DNA of 64,000 nt, from contig CM034127.1 of NCBI GenBank assembly GCA_019914995.1, positions 5,828,001 to 5,892,000 on the forward strand. Reading direction: 5' to 3'. The stretch comes from Acanthochlamys bracteata (taxonomy: Eukaryota; Streptophyta; Magnoliopsida; Pandanales; Velloziaceae). This document shows positions 1 to 14,140 of the stretch, one piece after another. The translations under genes and the position numbers were made by a program. The stretch's first letter is position 1. Every line of letters starts with the position of its first letter. The notes under the pieces were generated by a model. That model saw only the letters and a list, made by a program, of their open reading frames with translations. It was not told where the DNA came from and ran no database searches.

Positions 1-61
1 TATTTTAAACACTTTCCAACGTCTCCTCAATGCCGACTACATAGACTTTAGATTGTTTATT

Positions 62-615
62 TAGGATTGACAATATATAGCGTGATTTGCAAGTCAAATC
101 CGAAATTGATTTATTTAAATTGAGTTCGGATTTAATTTTAACCAAATTTGATTGGTTTCTTATCAACTTGAAATTCATCTCGTAAATTAAATAAATTTGG
201 ATCGGATTCAGATTGACCTATTTAATTATTTATATAGTATATATTATCCAACAATTAAGAATTATTTAGAACAATACTATTGAATTATTTTAATTCATAA
301 TATTTTGCTTAGTTTATCATATTTTAATTAATTTTTTATATAATTTATAAATTTTATCAAAATTAATATTTTGTTATCTTGATATACAAAAACCTTACAA
401 TTTATTATTATTATTAAAAATTAATTTTTATAACTTTTATATTATTAATGTTAATGTTAAATAAATTGATACAATATATATCAAATATATTAAATTAAAA
501 TTAATAATCTTAATTTATATAAATATATAAATCATATTAAAATTGAATAATTTTTCTCAGATTCTTAATATGGATCGATTCAAATCGGATATGATAATCT
601 ATCTTGTCACGCTTA
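62..615. mobile_element. putative MITE, about 0.55 kb
   Basis: The AT-rich segment has imperfect inverted ends: TAGGATTGACAA on the left and, read inverted, TAAGCGTGACAAG on the right. Subterminal parts are richer in CGGAT-type words. The ends and internal texture resemble the segment at 42786-43358, so the two may be one family. No convincing target duplication was found, so the superfamily is not assigned. There is no coding potential. Confidence 0.45.
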
Positions 616-691
616 GTTGTATCGATCCCCGATATTTAATATTTTTGTAACCGCTGGTTTGGTTTAGAAGTATGCCGGCTCAAGGTTAGGT

Positions 692-1133
692 TTGTCAACC
701 GAACCAACAACGTCTTCGTCAACTCCGGGACCCACTCCCTTACAATCAGTGACTAGTTGCGCTAGTAGTCACAAAGTTTCTTCTTCCTTCTGTTCTTCCA
801 TGCTTCATCTGTCTCTCAACATTTCAAACCGCCCATGTTGCTCTAATTTTTCTTCTCTCAGCTACTTCCAATCGTTGTCGTATATTTTCACTCTCTATTT
901 CAAGGTTAATTATCTCGGAGAGAGAGAGAGAGAGAGCGACGGTGGTGGTGAGGGGCTTTTGACGTTGGTGAGCTAACTGGTAGGGGCCACATTTGACTTT
1001 GCTTCATGCTGGATAGAGCAATAACGGGTTTAGCCTGCCGGAGAACAAATATCGATCAAAACGAAATATCAGCGCAGGGGTTAAACTTTTGGGGCCTTTT
1101 TCTCTCCCTCTGTTCGTCAAACTTAGCGCTAAG
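692..1133 (+). promoter_or_regulatory. 5' leader exon of the PCRK-like kinase gene, with GA repeat
   Basis: This is the inferred non-coding first exon of the kinase gene starting at 3777. It ends at a good donor (CTAAG then GTAATCT, 1134) and would join an acceptor at 3760-3761 (CCACAG), 15 nt before the start codon. A (GA)n run at 918-936 is typical of plant core promoters and leaders and of GAGA-binding BPC factors. The transcription start is not visible; the left limit is a guess from the change out of AT-rich sequence near 690. Confidence 0.45.
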
Positions 1134-3761
1134 GTAATCTTGGATCTTTGGATTTGAAAGTTATTGTTTTATGTTAATATTTGTGTAGCCTTTGTTTTGA
1201 TTGTACGGTCATATGAACTTTCTGAATTTTTTTTTTTCTGTGGGGATCTGGTTGTGTTACTGGAAGATGCTTGGGGTACCTTAGTTTAGAAGAGATTTTA
1301 GCGTTTTCTTAGACAATTTAATGCTTAGAATAATTTATTAGGAGAATGTTTTATTTTTATCATATATTTTATTTTAGTTTTACATTATTTTGAGTTTCTC
1401 AGCAAATGTTTAGCTTTTTTAGACAGTTGCATGGTCATCCGGAAGCAGTTTGATGAGTTTGAATCTATGGATTAAACAAAAAATGGCTTTTTAAATTACT
1501 TCCCTTATCATTTTGCAAAACTGGTTTAGCAGTGCTTAGTTTTACAGGCATCTTAATGGTTATTAGTAGTAAGGCGAAATCTTTAGTTAGTGATTAGTGG
1601 TTTTTCTCTGAGCAGTAATTTTCTAAATACTTTTAGTATTTTGCGGAAGTCACAATTAGATTGCATGTATCAGCTGACCAACAATCTTGAAGAAATTTCA
1701 GCTTGGGTAGCTTCCCTCTCTGCGAAGATCAGTAACAACAGCCGATAGTTAGTTTGGATTCCTTAAAAATGTCTTATAAGATATTGTCTTGCTGATGTCT
1801 CCTCTAATTGATTAGGACATAGTACTTTTAGAAGAATTCTTTCTCTAACAAAATTCTTTGGATAGTGTTATGTCTTTGCATGATACCCACCAAAGACAAA
1901 TGGGGTAAAAAATTTTCACATCAATCTGGTAGGTCAATATTCAAACAGTTTTAAGCATCATGATTGACTTATTTTCATCTGAGAAGCTTTATATAAATGC
2001 AGACTAACTTCCAATTCTTTGAATTGAAAAAATCTTGTTTAGTCTGCGCGCGCGTGTGTGTGCGTGTGCGTGTTTTTTTTTATAAATTAAATCTGCTGGG
2101 AATAGCTATTTGAAGATTTTGCTTTTCTGGTATTTGTGATCAGCTTTCCTTTTGAATTATAGGGAAAAAGTTAATGACTGGCCCAAGGGCGGTGGATAAG
2201 AAGATGATCTAATTTTCTAATTTTATTTTTTTGGTTGTTCATATATTTTTGCATGCATTCTAATTTATTTTAAGGTAAGTAGTAAGTTTTAACTTTGAGT
2301 TTTAAATTTAATTTCACTCAATCTAGTTTACAATATCTTAAAATTTTATTGCAATCATGGCACCATCACGATCGCACAAAAACTCGAAAGATTTTTCTCT
2401 ATTATTGTTGGCAAAACAGATTTTTGTTTGAGTTACAATGTTATTAGAAATTCATGTCAATTAATTCGACAGAAGAAAAAAAGGTAACAACAATCAATTG
2501 ATGGAAGTTATTAATCGAAGAAATTTGTGCAAACTCCACAGCATTCGGTCACTGGACTCAAAACAACTTTTAGATGTTATTAAAGTTTTATCTTAAATTC
2601 ATTTTGAAAGAAAGAATCAGGAGCATTAATTGTACCAAACAGGGAGGGAGAGAATTTCGGAAGGTAAAATAAGAAAATTTTCCTAAATGTTTGCTTCCTT
2701 TATAAAATCCTAATAATTTTTAAAAGTTAAAAATCAAACCAATCACAACACGCCATGTGAAAAATGAAAATTAGGACATTCCAACTTAACTAATGCCCCA
2801 GATGCGGTTGTTAGCAGAATCCTTAATTATTTTAACATTTTATATGGATGTAGAGAGGAGGCTAACTTTACCTTTCAGGAACTTTGCTGCTACCATCTGA
2901 GTTTTGTATGCTGGATTGGAAAATTTCTTGTTAGTTACTCTATTTTCGAAAAGGCAGTCTGAAGTATATATTTTGGTAGATTTTCTTGGCATGATGATTG
3001 TTGGTTTGTGTCTCTTACTTTTGTAACTAATAGTAGGCTAACATGTGCTGGTCTTTCATAAAGCTTAGCACATGCCAAAGGGATAAGGTATTTGGATACC
3101 TGGAGTGTTGGACTCTTAATTTTTTTTAAGTTCATTGCGTGAAATGCTTCATATATTTGAGTTAGTACTAACTGCTATTTATGGCTGATGACTTACTTGG
3201 TCTATGAAAAGCTAGATAGATAAGTTATACTGAGCTTACTGGGTGCAACTGAAGTTTAACAATGAAGTAGTAGTTGATTCCCTATTGGTAAGGGCATCTG
3301 CTTAGGATTTGTTTTATTAGATGGGTTTATCAACAATTTCTCCATAGGGAAAGTTCTAGAAGAAAGAATGATACTTGAGCAAAAGTGGTTTAATTTCTGG
3401 AAGAAACTAGGTGGAGAAAGGTGATTTCCTTGAATGTTATGTTTGTCCAGTGGTGTAATCTGCACAGAGAAGGGAAATAAATTTGAGTAGGTTAGAATAT
3501 TTTTATTTTAAAAAAAAGACTTACTAAACAGTTAATTAAAGTTGAAGAACTGCTGGCTCTTTCCTCCAAGAATGCTACATACATATTCTTGAAGGCTGAT
3601 ATGTCGTCCGTACCTCTGCAAAAAAGTCTTTTCTGAACAGATCCTCTTATGAGGCCTTTTACAGTCTAGATTATTCTCTCTTTCAAATCAGTGTTGCTTG
3701 TTGCCTTTGATACTATATGTCTACTCACTAAGTGTTTGCCTTCATTGTATTCAATCCACAG
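1134..3761 (+). other. leader intron of the kinase gene (2.6 kb)
   Basis: This stretch lies between the inferred leader exon and the first coding exon. It is T-rich, has no long open frame and contains a short CG/GT run at 2046-2071. I see no separate gene. Long leader introns in plants often raise expression, but whether this one does cannot be read from sequence. Confidence 0.45.
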
Positions 3762-3776
3762 AAGTACGAGAAATCC

Positions 3777-6700
3777 ATGAAGTGTTTTCAATTCTCAAAT
3801 GCAGAGAAGAAGGAGACTTCTCCGGTCAAGAAGGCAGTTTCAGTTCAATCTAACAGCACAACTTCAACAGATCGTGATATGAGGAGATCAGGATCCGAGT
3901 TCAGCTCTGAGACGGTATCAGACATGAGTGTTGACTCATTCTCAAGGTCTACATTTCCAAGTTTTTCTCAAAGGGTGAGTAACCTCAGGGTTTTCACCTT
4001 TTCAGAACTAAGAAATGCTACAAAGAATTTCAGCCGTTCTGTAATGGTTGGAGAAGGTGGATTTGGATGTGTATACAAGGGAGCAGTCTGGAGCACAGAG
4101 GACCCAAATATACAGATTGAGATTGCCGTTAAACAGTTGAGCCGCAAAGGAGTGCAGGCAAGTTTTAGCTAGATTTTTCGTAACTGTTGATGCTTAGATT
4201 GTAGCAGCAAACTTTTTCCTTCAATGAAAGGACTTTCACCAGTATATGTACAAATATTCATTTTATATTTTCTTTCTCAAGTTACAACAAGTTTGACAAT
4301 ATATGCGTATAGGTTTTCGGTAGGATCCTTTCCATAACCCAAAAACCTAATCTGCTGATGGTGTACTCTTAAGCAAGATATTTTCCCTAACTTTTATGAT
4401 CTTTTAGTTTGTCGGCTAAGATTCCATGCTCTAGTCCAATACACTCTTGTTAGATATCTTTGGAAGCACCAGTTTTGACTATTCTATAAGAGTTTTCAAA
4501 TGTTGACTGAAACGTTAGAAGTTGGATTCATATTGTTATCCCAAAATCTCTAGGAATGTTGTGGTGACTGAAACATAGGCATGTTAATCGAGCTAACAAA
4601 AGTTTATACTTCTGAGTTGAGCATCTATGGAGTGTTTTACTGCATGCTCCAAAGTCAATATGGATTCGTAATATGCATGTAAACAATCAAGCACAAGGTA
4701 GCAATGGTAGCTGGAGTACATAACTTGGGACCAACTAATTATCACATTGTCTCTACTGACCTCTTAGTTACTTAAAAGTAAAGACTCCCTAAAATATTGG
4801 TGTATGGGTGTCCTATAAGCACAGAATATTTACATGAAAATGAAACAAGCACCTTGTCTACCGGAACACGTTGAGCATTGTACCCTAAGCCTGCAGCTCT
4901 CTTGGGCTGACCATGGCACATAGAATCTATAAGATATGCATGAGTTTCAGGCATTGGGACATGATATATCTACTATGCAATTCTGCAGCTTCTTTGTCAT
5001 AACTGGATTCCCTGTTTACTCAGCGTATGTACCAACTTCTTAGTTCAGTAAAAAAATCCATATTTCTCTCAAATAAAGGTCGTTAAGGATATGTACGATG
5101 AAGCAGTCACTCGAATACACTGTAATGGTGATAGTAGCAAAGAATTGTCTATTGTTATAGGTTTCCATCAAGGTTCAGTTTTAAATCCTTACCTATTCGT
5201 CTTAGTAATGAATGAACTCACTCGACTCGACGTATTCAGGATGAAATATTGTGGTGTATGTTATTTGTCTATAATAATAGTTTTAGTTGACTAGAGAAAG
5301 TAGTAATTAAATTATAAATTGAAATATTGAAGGAGTACATTAGAATGTAAGAGTCATAAATTAATTAGGATCAAGACAGAAAATATGTATTGTCATTTTA
5401 ATAAATATAAAAATCATGATAATATTGCTGTTGCCTTAGAGAATTGTGCTATACCGCAAAATGATAGTTCTAAATATTTAGATTTAATTATTCATAAGGA
5501 AGGAAAACTTGAAGATGTTATGCATAGCATTAAAATATGATGGATGGAATGACGAGGTGTCACTGGAATTTTGTGTGATAAGAAAATCTCCTTAAGGCTA
5601 AAAGGTCAGTTTTATAGAACAGTCATTCGGTCCACAATGTTATATAGAACTGAGTGCTGGGCCATCAAAGGTCAAGATATACATAAAATAAACATAGCGA
5701 AAATGAGAATGCTAAAATGCATTTGTAGGTATATTAGGATAGACAAAATACGAAATGAGAATATACGTCAATAAGCAACTATCGTGCGATCGAGGATAAG
5801 TTAAGGGAAGGTAGGTTTAGGTCGTTTAGACATGTCTTGCGCAGACCTAAAGATGCTGAAATGTATAAGAGATCATTAGAACAATTTAGGAGAAAAAGTA
5901 TAAACCAAAACTAAGTTGGCCTATGGTTGGTGGCCAAGGATTTAGAGGAATTAGGTCTTTGGCTGTATCTGGATTATAATCAACGGAATGGAAAAAAGAG
6001 ATTCATGTAGCCTATCCCATTCAAGTGGGATAAAAGTTTAATTTGTTGTTATCCTTCCAAATAAAGCAAGCAACACTTCTGCAACTAATTGTTTCTAGTA
6101 AATTCAACTTTTGCAGGGTCACAAAGAATGGCTAACAGAAGTAAATGTTCTTGGGGTGCTCGAGCATCCAAATCTTGTCAAATTAATTGGCTACTGTGCG
6201 GAAGATGATGAAAGGGGAATCCAACGTCTACTTATCTATGAATATATGCAAAACAGAAGTGTCGAAGACCATTTATCTAGCAGATCATCTACACATCTCT
6301 CATGGCCATTACGATTACGAATAGCACTTGATGCTGCTCGTGGTTTAGCATACTTACATGAAGAAATGGAATTTCAGGTAGTTCACTTCTTAGCATTTAT
6401 GCAAACTTTTGTGTCCCTCCATGCGTTATCTACACCAAATGCCTTCTGTAGAATGAGAAATGGCTATGCCGTAAATCTAGATCACTCTTTCTCAAAAACT
6501 ACTGGACAATCTTCAGGAAAGGCATGGGCTTGCAGATGATGTTTTACTTTGAAGTGGTTCTGTTTCATTCTCTATTTAAAATGGCTTCTTACCATGTTGT
6601 AGGAGTTCTACGACATGGAAGTTACATTCTTGAATAGCTGGTAGGGGTTTCTTATTTGATTTTGTTTGAATGAGCACCACTTTGCTTCTTTAAAACTTCA

Positions 6701-9065
6701 AATTTGCAAAGTTGCTGGACCAATTTTTGCCTGTTTTTTTGAGAACGGCACAGACATCAATTAGTTCATTAGAGGGCTCCAGTTGTTGTCACGCATGTCT
6801 TTTAGACTGAGCATATTTGATCTAATATGTGGATTTTGCAACCTATTAACTTTAATTAACATTAGCGTGCATAAGTATGGCTTTCCGTTTAGTGGTTTAC
6901 TCATGAACGCATATATTTATCATTAAATAATCTAAAGTGATGCTGGTGTTGTAGTTATTTAAAATTTATGTTAACTAAGATAAATTTATAGGAAAATATG
7001 ATTATAGTGAGGCCTTTGGATCTCTAGCTAACTAGTAAGAACAATTATTTACTGTAAGGTACTTGAGCATTTGATGCTCTTTCTCTACTTCTAACATGTT
7101 AACTTTTAATGAATTAAAAAACAAAATATGGGCATGTGTAATGTGCTGTTTTTGGGTTTAAAGAAATGCAAGATCGCTTCAAAAGAAATTAGACTTTTGT
7201 ACAGATAAACAGTCCCACTTCTGTCTGCTCTCACTTACGACTTCAGTGCTTATCTATTTCACCAGGAAAAATATTTTGAGATTATGGTGTGTTTACTGTC
7301 TGGCATTTTCTGTTTATTGGAATTATCTATCTTGCTAACTTCCACCATTACTGACAGATAATTTTTCGAGATCTTAAAACATCCAACATTCTCTTAGATG
7401 AGCAATGGAATGCAAAATTGTCTGATTTTGGTCTGGCACGGGAAGGACCAACAGAAGGACTAAGTCATATTTCTACAGCGGTATGTGTGATCATAAATCC
7501 TGTAGCTCCCTGCACAGTTACATTATGCTAGCAGCATTGCTTAGAGTAGCACGTGCTGCTTTTTGCTGATTCATATAAGAAGTTCTCTATCTTCTGAAAA
7601 AAAATTTTTTGAAGGCCTTGGAGTTCTTTATGTATCTCACTATAAATTAGATTTCATTTCTGTAATCATATCTCAAGTTTGAAACTCCACTATCTAGTTT
7701 TGTTTCTTAAATGAGTTCATCTTGCACCTTAAGATTATTTTCTAATCAATGGGTGATTGGGTACTAGGTGGAACATATAAATTTGGATATGACTAACATT
7801 CACTAAAATTCTACTAGTCTCTATAAATTTTGAGTTAACTCTTTAAACTGGTTTATTATGGAAAAGCATAAGCCTCAAATGAATGGTTAGAACACCAGGA
7901 TAAATTTCATCGTCTGTGCATGTACATAATTGCCTAAGATCTAGGACTATAACCTTTTCGGAGAGCTACTATGCTCATTACTAATAACCAGCTTTAAGCA
8001 ACCTTTCAGAGAAATTTGTTTGTTTCAGTAAATAATTTATAATAGGATCCTAAACTGTTTATAGGATCGTAGCACTTGCAAGACCACTTTGGATAAATTG
8101 AAGCTATGTTCTACAAAGCGTCTGGGTCCTCAACTTTCAAGAAGAACCCTCAATAAGTAGTTTTGATCATGAAAAAATCAGATGCTTTAGCACAGGAAAC
8201 AAAGCAAAATGGTAAAGTGAGAACTGTGAAGGTGATAGGTCAGAAACTCGATATCGTCATTGAGCTTTGGTGCTTAAGATGTATAATACCGTGCTCGTAA
8301 CTTGCTCCTGTCCTGAGTCATTGCACTAGATCTTCAATCTTGATGGTAAAAATTCACTCATCAGGGGTAACTGATAATATTATGATATCGAGCTCATTAA
8401 ATCATGTAGGAACAGAGGTGGTCAATGCATGGGATAAAATGAATTAGTACTGTAGAGTTCATGGAACAACATTTTCCTTCTTTTCCTTTAGTTATAAGTG
8501 AAGATTATGGGAATCCCTTACTGAAAATTATTAAAAACAGGTTGTAGGAACTATTGGTTATGCGGCACCTGAATACATCCAAACAGGACGCTTGAATGCC
8601 AAAAGCGACATATGGAGCTACGGAGTTGTTCTTTATGAGCTCATCACAGGTCGTCGGCCAATAGATAGAAACCGCCCAAGGAGTGAGCAGAAGCTCTTGG
8701 ATTGGGTCAAGCTCTACATAGCCGATCTCAACAAGTTCCCAACCATAATAGATCCAAGGCTACAAGGAGAATACTCCTTAAAATCTGTGGTCAGACTTGC
8801 TTCTGTAGCGAACAAATGCCTCATGAGGAATCCAAAGGCAAGACCAAAGATGAGTGAGGTGTTGCAACTGGTACAAGGTGTTATTGAGAATGCTGGGACT
8901 GGCGATCCACAACCTTCTCTCAGCTTTAGTCGTTTTACCTCCAAGGAAGCAGCCTCTGAAGAAAAGAGGAGGCGAGGCCTGGACTTGAAGAGAAGGATTG
9001 GGGAAGTGAAAGTGGGAGAGCGAGTGTGGAACAGATGGAGACTGAAACTTATAAGCACATGCTGA
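3777..9065 (+). CDS. receptor-like cytoplasmic kinase VII, PCRK1/PCRK2-like
   Basis: This is a serine/threonine kinase of the RLCK VII group, closest by eye to Arabidopsis PCRK1/PCRK2, which act below pattern-recognition receptors in immunity. Five coding exons: 3777-4157, 6117-6377, 7358-7480, 8541-9062 plus stop to 9065 (one exon), giving four coding blocks after the leader and 429 residues in all; family members are about 420. Visible motifs: glycine loop GEGGFG from residue 92, the ATP lysine in AVKQ (K119), the catalytic RD in IIFRDLK (D219), DFG at 237-239 and APE at 264-266. The N-terminal tail is Ser-rich and begins MKCF, like its relatives; the C-terminal tail is basic. The ATG was chosen because MKCF matches the family start. 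All phases agree. Intron 4158-6116 begins with GC, not GT, and holds a LINE remnant. No disabling change is seen, so the gene looks functional. Confidence 0.93.
4158..6116 (+). other. GC-AG intron of the kinase gene
   Basis: The upstream exon ends GTG CAG and the intron starts GCAAGT, so the donor is CAG|GCAAGT, a perfect consensus apart from C at position 2. The acceptor is TTTTGCAG at 6109-6116. Joining here gives the family-conserved junction GVQ-GHKEW. Nearby GT alternatives at 4152 or 4162 would break the frame or delete conserved residues. GC donors make up about 1% of plant introns and usually have otherwise strong consensus, as here. Confidence 0.85.
5084..6055 (+). mobile_element. 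decayed non-LTR retrotransposon (LINE) 3' end
   Basis: A fragment of a LINE reverse-transcriptase reading frame lies in the kinase intron in the same orientation. Readable blocks include the RT region [20 protein letters not shown] at about 5166-5225 and a downstream block with [16 protein letters not shown] (about 5629-5676) followed by [20 protein letters not shown]. Plant LINE consensus has LSPYLF, LYGTECWA and KIRNEDIR in these places. Frames are broken by several shifts and stops. The end near 6010-6055 matches the usual plant LINE tail (…AGTGGGATAA… then a TTGTTGTT tract). The 5' part is absent, as expected of a truncated insertion. Confidence 0.85.
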
Positions 9066-9407
9066 TAACACCTACAATTATCGGTGAGAGAACTGTCATT
9101 GCCCAACAATACTAAGTTGTATCTATCTATTGCCCAGAAATCTAAAGCTATATGATGAAAGGGAATTTCTAATCCAAAACAGCGTCGGTCCATCAAAGGT
9201 TATTTGTTAGTTGTATCTCTTGAAGTTGTTTCCGGAAGACGAGTTGCATTACAGCTTGATCTTTCTTGCTTGTGTAAAACATGGCACAGGTGACAAAGGA
9301 AAAATCACCAATGTATAGTCGGTGGTAGTTTTACTGCTGAATGTAAATTTTACGGAGAAATCCTGTATACTATACCTGTTCAGTGCTCAGATGAATGAAT
9401 CGAATAA
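9066..9407 (+). other. 3' flank of the kinase gene
   Basis: Sequence after the stop codon is of mixed composition to about 9400 and includes AT-rich words such as GAATGAATCGAATAAG near 9390 that could serve as a poly(A) signal region. No second gene is visible. Confidence 0.4.
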
Positions 9408-9594
9408 GGGGGTCATTTAGCTTCCATTTTAAGTTCCAAACTTTCATTTAAAACAAATTTATAGTATTCTAAAAAAGTATAGATAAATTATATATTATAA
9501 ATGTTTGTATTATAATATTAATTTTTAGTTAAAAAATGAACCTGTTTCTAAAAGAATTTTATTTTTAAAATAAAGAAAATATTAAACGACCCTG
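9408..9594. mobile_element. short MITE-like element
   Basis: The ends are inverted relatives: GGGGTCATTTAGCTTCC at the left and, read inverted, CTCAGGGTCGTTTAATATT at the right, around an AT-rich core. No clear target duplication was identified. It sits directly downstream of the kinase gene. Confidence 0.4.
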
Positions 9595-9833
9595 AGAATT
9601 AAATTTGCTGTATGTAATTATGTATATGGCAAAAACTACAGTGGCAGTTGTTCTCAAGATCTTCACTGTTTTTCAAGTTTTGGTCACTCTTCACTAGTGA
9701 TTAAAGTTTGCAGGATTATTTTGCTAACTTTTGTTAGGCTTTTAGCACCATGTAGGTTACTTCAAAGGTTTTCTATTAGCTTTTTAACCATCACACGTGT
9801 TCAAATGCTATTTGTGAGGATTAGGGTGTTTGA

Positions 9834-10036
9834 AGTTAAGTTTTGGAAAGTTGAATTAAAAAAATAAAAATATTTAATAAAAAATAAAATTGATATTAAT
9901 TTTATAGTAATAGTAAGTTTTAAAATTAAATTAAATATTTTTTTAATATAAAAAATTTTATTTTAATTTTCTTGTTTTATTTTATATTAAAAATAAGTTT
10001 AAAAAAATAAAATCTGTAGCGTAAGGAAACACGCCC
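9834..10036. mobile_element. Tourist-like MITE (PIF/Harbinger type)
   Basis: The left end is GGGTGTTTGAAG and the right end, inverted, is GGGCGTGTTTCCTTACG. A TTA target duplication flanks it (9831-9833 and 10037-10039). TTA duplications and GGG…GTGTTT ends are features of Tourist/PIF-Harbinger MITEs. The core is AT-rich and non-coding. Related copies are at 34172-34432 and 38718-39002. Confidence 0.7.
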
Positions 10037-10147
10037 TTAGTTGATATTCCCTTGCTCGTTAAAAAAAAAAAGATATTCGATTTTGACATTCGTGATTGTT
10101 AAAAAGAAAAAAAGGAACTGACCGCTCCTATCCGAATACGTTTCAAG

Positions 10148-10795
10148 CATAATTTTAAAACCCAACCTACTATGCGATCTGAAAAAATTATCCGATCACC
10201 GATTAATCAGACCAATCACCGGATTGATCCACTAAATCAAACTAAAATTTATCAAATAAATATTAATATATAAATATAATTATATATATTATATAGCATC
10301 TTTTATAGCAATTATTCAAAATTTTAAAAAATAATTGTATATAAAAAATATTAAATATGTTTTAAAATTGTATGTTTCATATTTTTTTAGCTATAGTATT
10401 TCAGACAATAGCAAAAAAATCTAACATATAATAAAATTTCTATATTTTATGCATTACAAAGAACAAATTATCTAAATTATAATTGCTTATACTATCTAAA
10501 TTATATTTTATATTTATTACTTTCTAATAAAAAATAAAAGAACAGAAAATAAATTAGTAATATAAGAGTACCCAATAAAGTGCACATTTTAGGATGCTAA
10601 TAAATATACTTTTCTATTTTAAATAAATATATTATTTTTTTAATAAATACTAAAATTGGATCGATCGCTCAACTGGGTCACTGAATTAACTCGAAATCCG
10701 ATCGGATCTATTCGAGTTTTATCGAGTCGCTTGCACGACCTACTTTTACATTAACTCGACTCAAAATCGGTGTCTGATCGAGTTTTAAAACTATA
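10148..10795. mobile_element. hAT-type MITE, 648 bp
   Basis: The termini CATAATTTTAAAAC and (inverted right end) TATAGTTTTAAAAC match at 12 of 14 positions. An 8-bp target duplication flanks the element, GTTTCAAG at 10140-10147 and ATTTCAAG at 10796-10803, with one mismatch. Eight-bp duplications mark the hAT superfamily. Subterminal regions carry repeated CGATC/CGGAT words and the centre is AT-rich. It resembles the elements at 17293-17877 and 53727-54356 in architecture. Confidence 0.75.
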
Positions 10796-11021
10796 ATTTC
10801 AAGAGCACATATGATAATTATGATATTACTTTTTGTTCTTAAATAATTTTAAATTTTTAATAAAGTTTTTTAAATAATTTAGTATTTTGAAAATTTTATT
10901 AAAACAAATAAAATAATTTTTATATATTTAATTTTTATTTTGTTAAAAAATTAATTTATTTAAAAAAATCTACAAAATAATTTTGGTTCTAAAAAAGTTC
11001 TTAATTATAGCATTTCTAAAA

Positions 11022-11240
11022 CGTTCTCAAGAAGATATAGCACTAGAGCGCTTAGGAGTTGCGAAATGGGAAGCGATAGCAGAGAGAAAAAGTGAAGCAA
11101 TAAGCAATTCCATGAACGATTCGTCCGAACCTGGCCGAGGAAAGAACGAACTCGGAGTTAAACTAATTGCCTTTGTTGCTTTAAAGAAAAACAATAATTT
11201 CTTTACTTATTTATTTTATTTTGTAATTACAATATTTTAA
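11022..11240 (+). other. isolated less AT-rich island, possible gene remnant
   Basis: Within very AT-rich spacer, about 150 bases have balanced composition and stay open on the + strand. An internal ATG at 11112 begins MNDSSEPGRGKNELGVKL. No family was recognised and no splice partners or promoter are evident. It may be a leftover first exon or chance; I do not claim a gene. Confidence 0.15.
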
Positions 11241-12367
11241 TTTCTTCTGATCTTTTATATTGAACTTGGAACTACCGGAAGTGTTTAAAATAACAAGTTT
11301 TAATAAACTTTATTTCAATACTTTTTAAAAAATGAGCTTAATTTTATTTATTTAAAAAATAAAAATTACACATATAAAATAAAATTTATGATGTATAACG
11401 CATGTGTACTATTTTTAATAAAATTACTAAAATACTATTAAAATTTATTGAGAAATAAAAAAATTAAAATAATTTTGGAAAGTAGTAATAAGTACTGCCA
11501 CATATGTTCTAAATTAATTCTCGGTGTTTCCAAAAAATAGCAACTTGCATGCCTAAAATACAATATTAAAATAGAGAAGAAGAGACAGTTTTGATCATAG
11601 AATCCTTATTTTTTTATTGTTAGAATACATATTAAAATACCTTATTATTGTTAGAACATAAGGTGATATCTTATTTCATTTCAAACTTTTCAATAAATTT
11701 TTTAAAATATTCTTCTAATTTTTAAAAAAAAAATTTTAAAAAAAAAATTTTACGTCCCAATATCTTAGTATTGAATATATTTCTATTTTTTTAAAATAAA
11801 AATATTAATTTCATTTTAAAATATTTAAAAATATCATTCATTGTAATGTTTTTTTTTCCAAAAGCACTCCAAACATTCTCTTGGGCACTACTATATGATA
11901 TTCCAATCACTAAATAAACCGATCAATAGGCACATTAAGGATGAGGATGACCTTTGTTGATATCAGACAAAAGCAGAACCAAACACTATCCAGGTTCCTA
12001 CTACCCAAAAATACAATCTCATGTGGAATTTCGGAGACAAATGCACAAAACATTCTTCTGAATAGAACAACAGATCCCAGTAGAGCCAGTTTATCTTTAA
12101 AAAAAAAAAGGTAACAAATTCAACTTCCCACTGCATAAAACACAGCGCAGCATAGAACATTGCACCCTGCACAAACAAGCTGCAATATTAGTACAAACTA
12201 CATAAACAATTTTGAGATAGTTACAAACTAGACAACCACTTATATCATTCTCAAAACCAAAAATGGTTAAAAAAGAAAAAGAAAATTATGTAATACATCA
12301 TCCTTTTTCACATCCTTATTGCAGTCTTTGACATGGGTATCTACCATCTACATGGCGTTAGAAAGAA
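11241..12367. other. AT-rich spacer
   Basis: The stretch consists of A/T tracts to about 11880, with TIR-like words (AAAGCACTCCAAACATTCTC near 11861) suggesting old MITEs, then more balanced sequence downstream of the AK6 pseudogene on the minus strand. No open gene was recognised. Confidence 0.4.

Positions 12368-14140
<1,773 letters not shown>

Noticed and set aside
8714..9196. Minus-strand open frames of 160 and 97 residues.
   Set aside because: They are antisense to the last kinase exon, whose + strand frame carries conserved kinase motifs.
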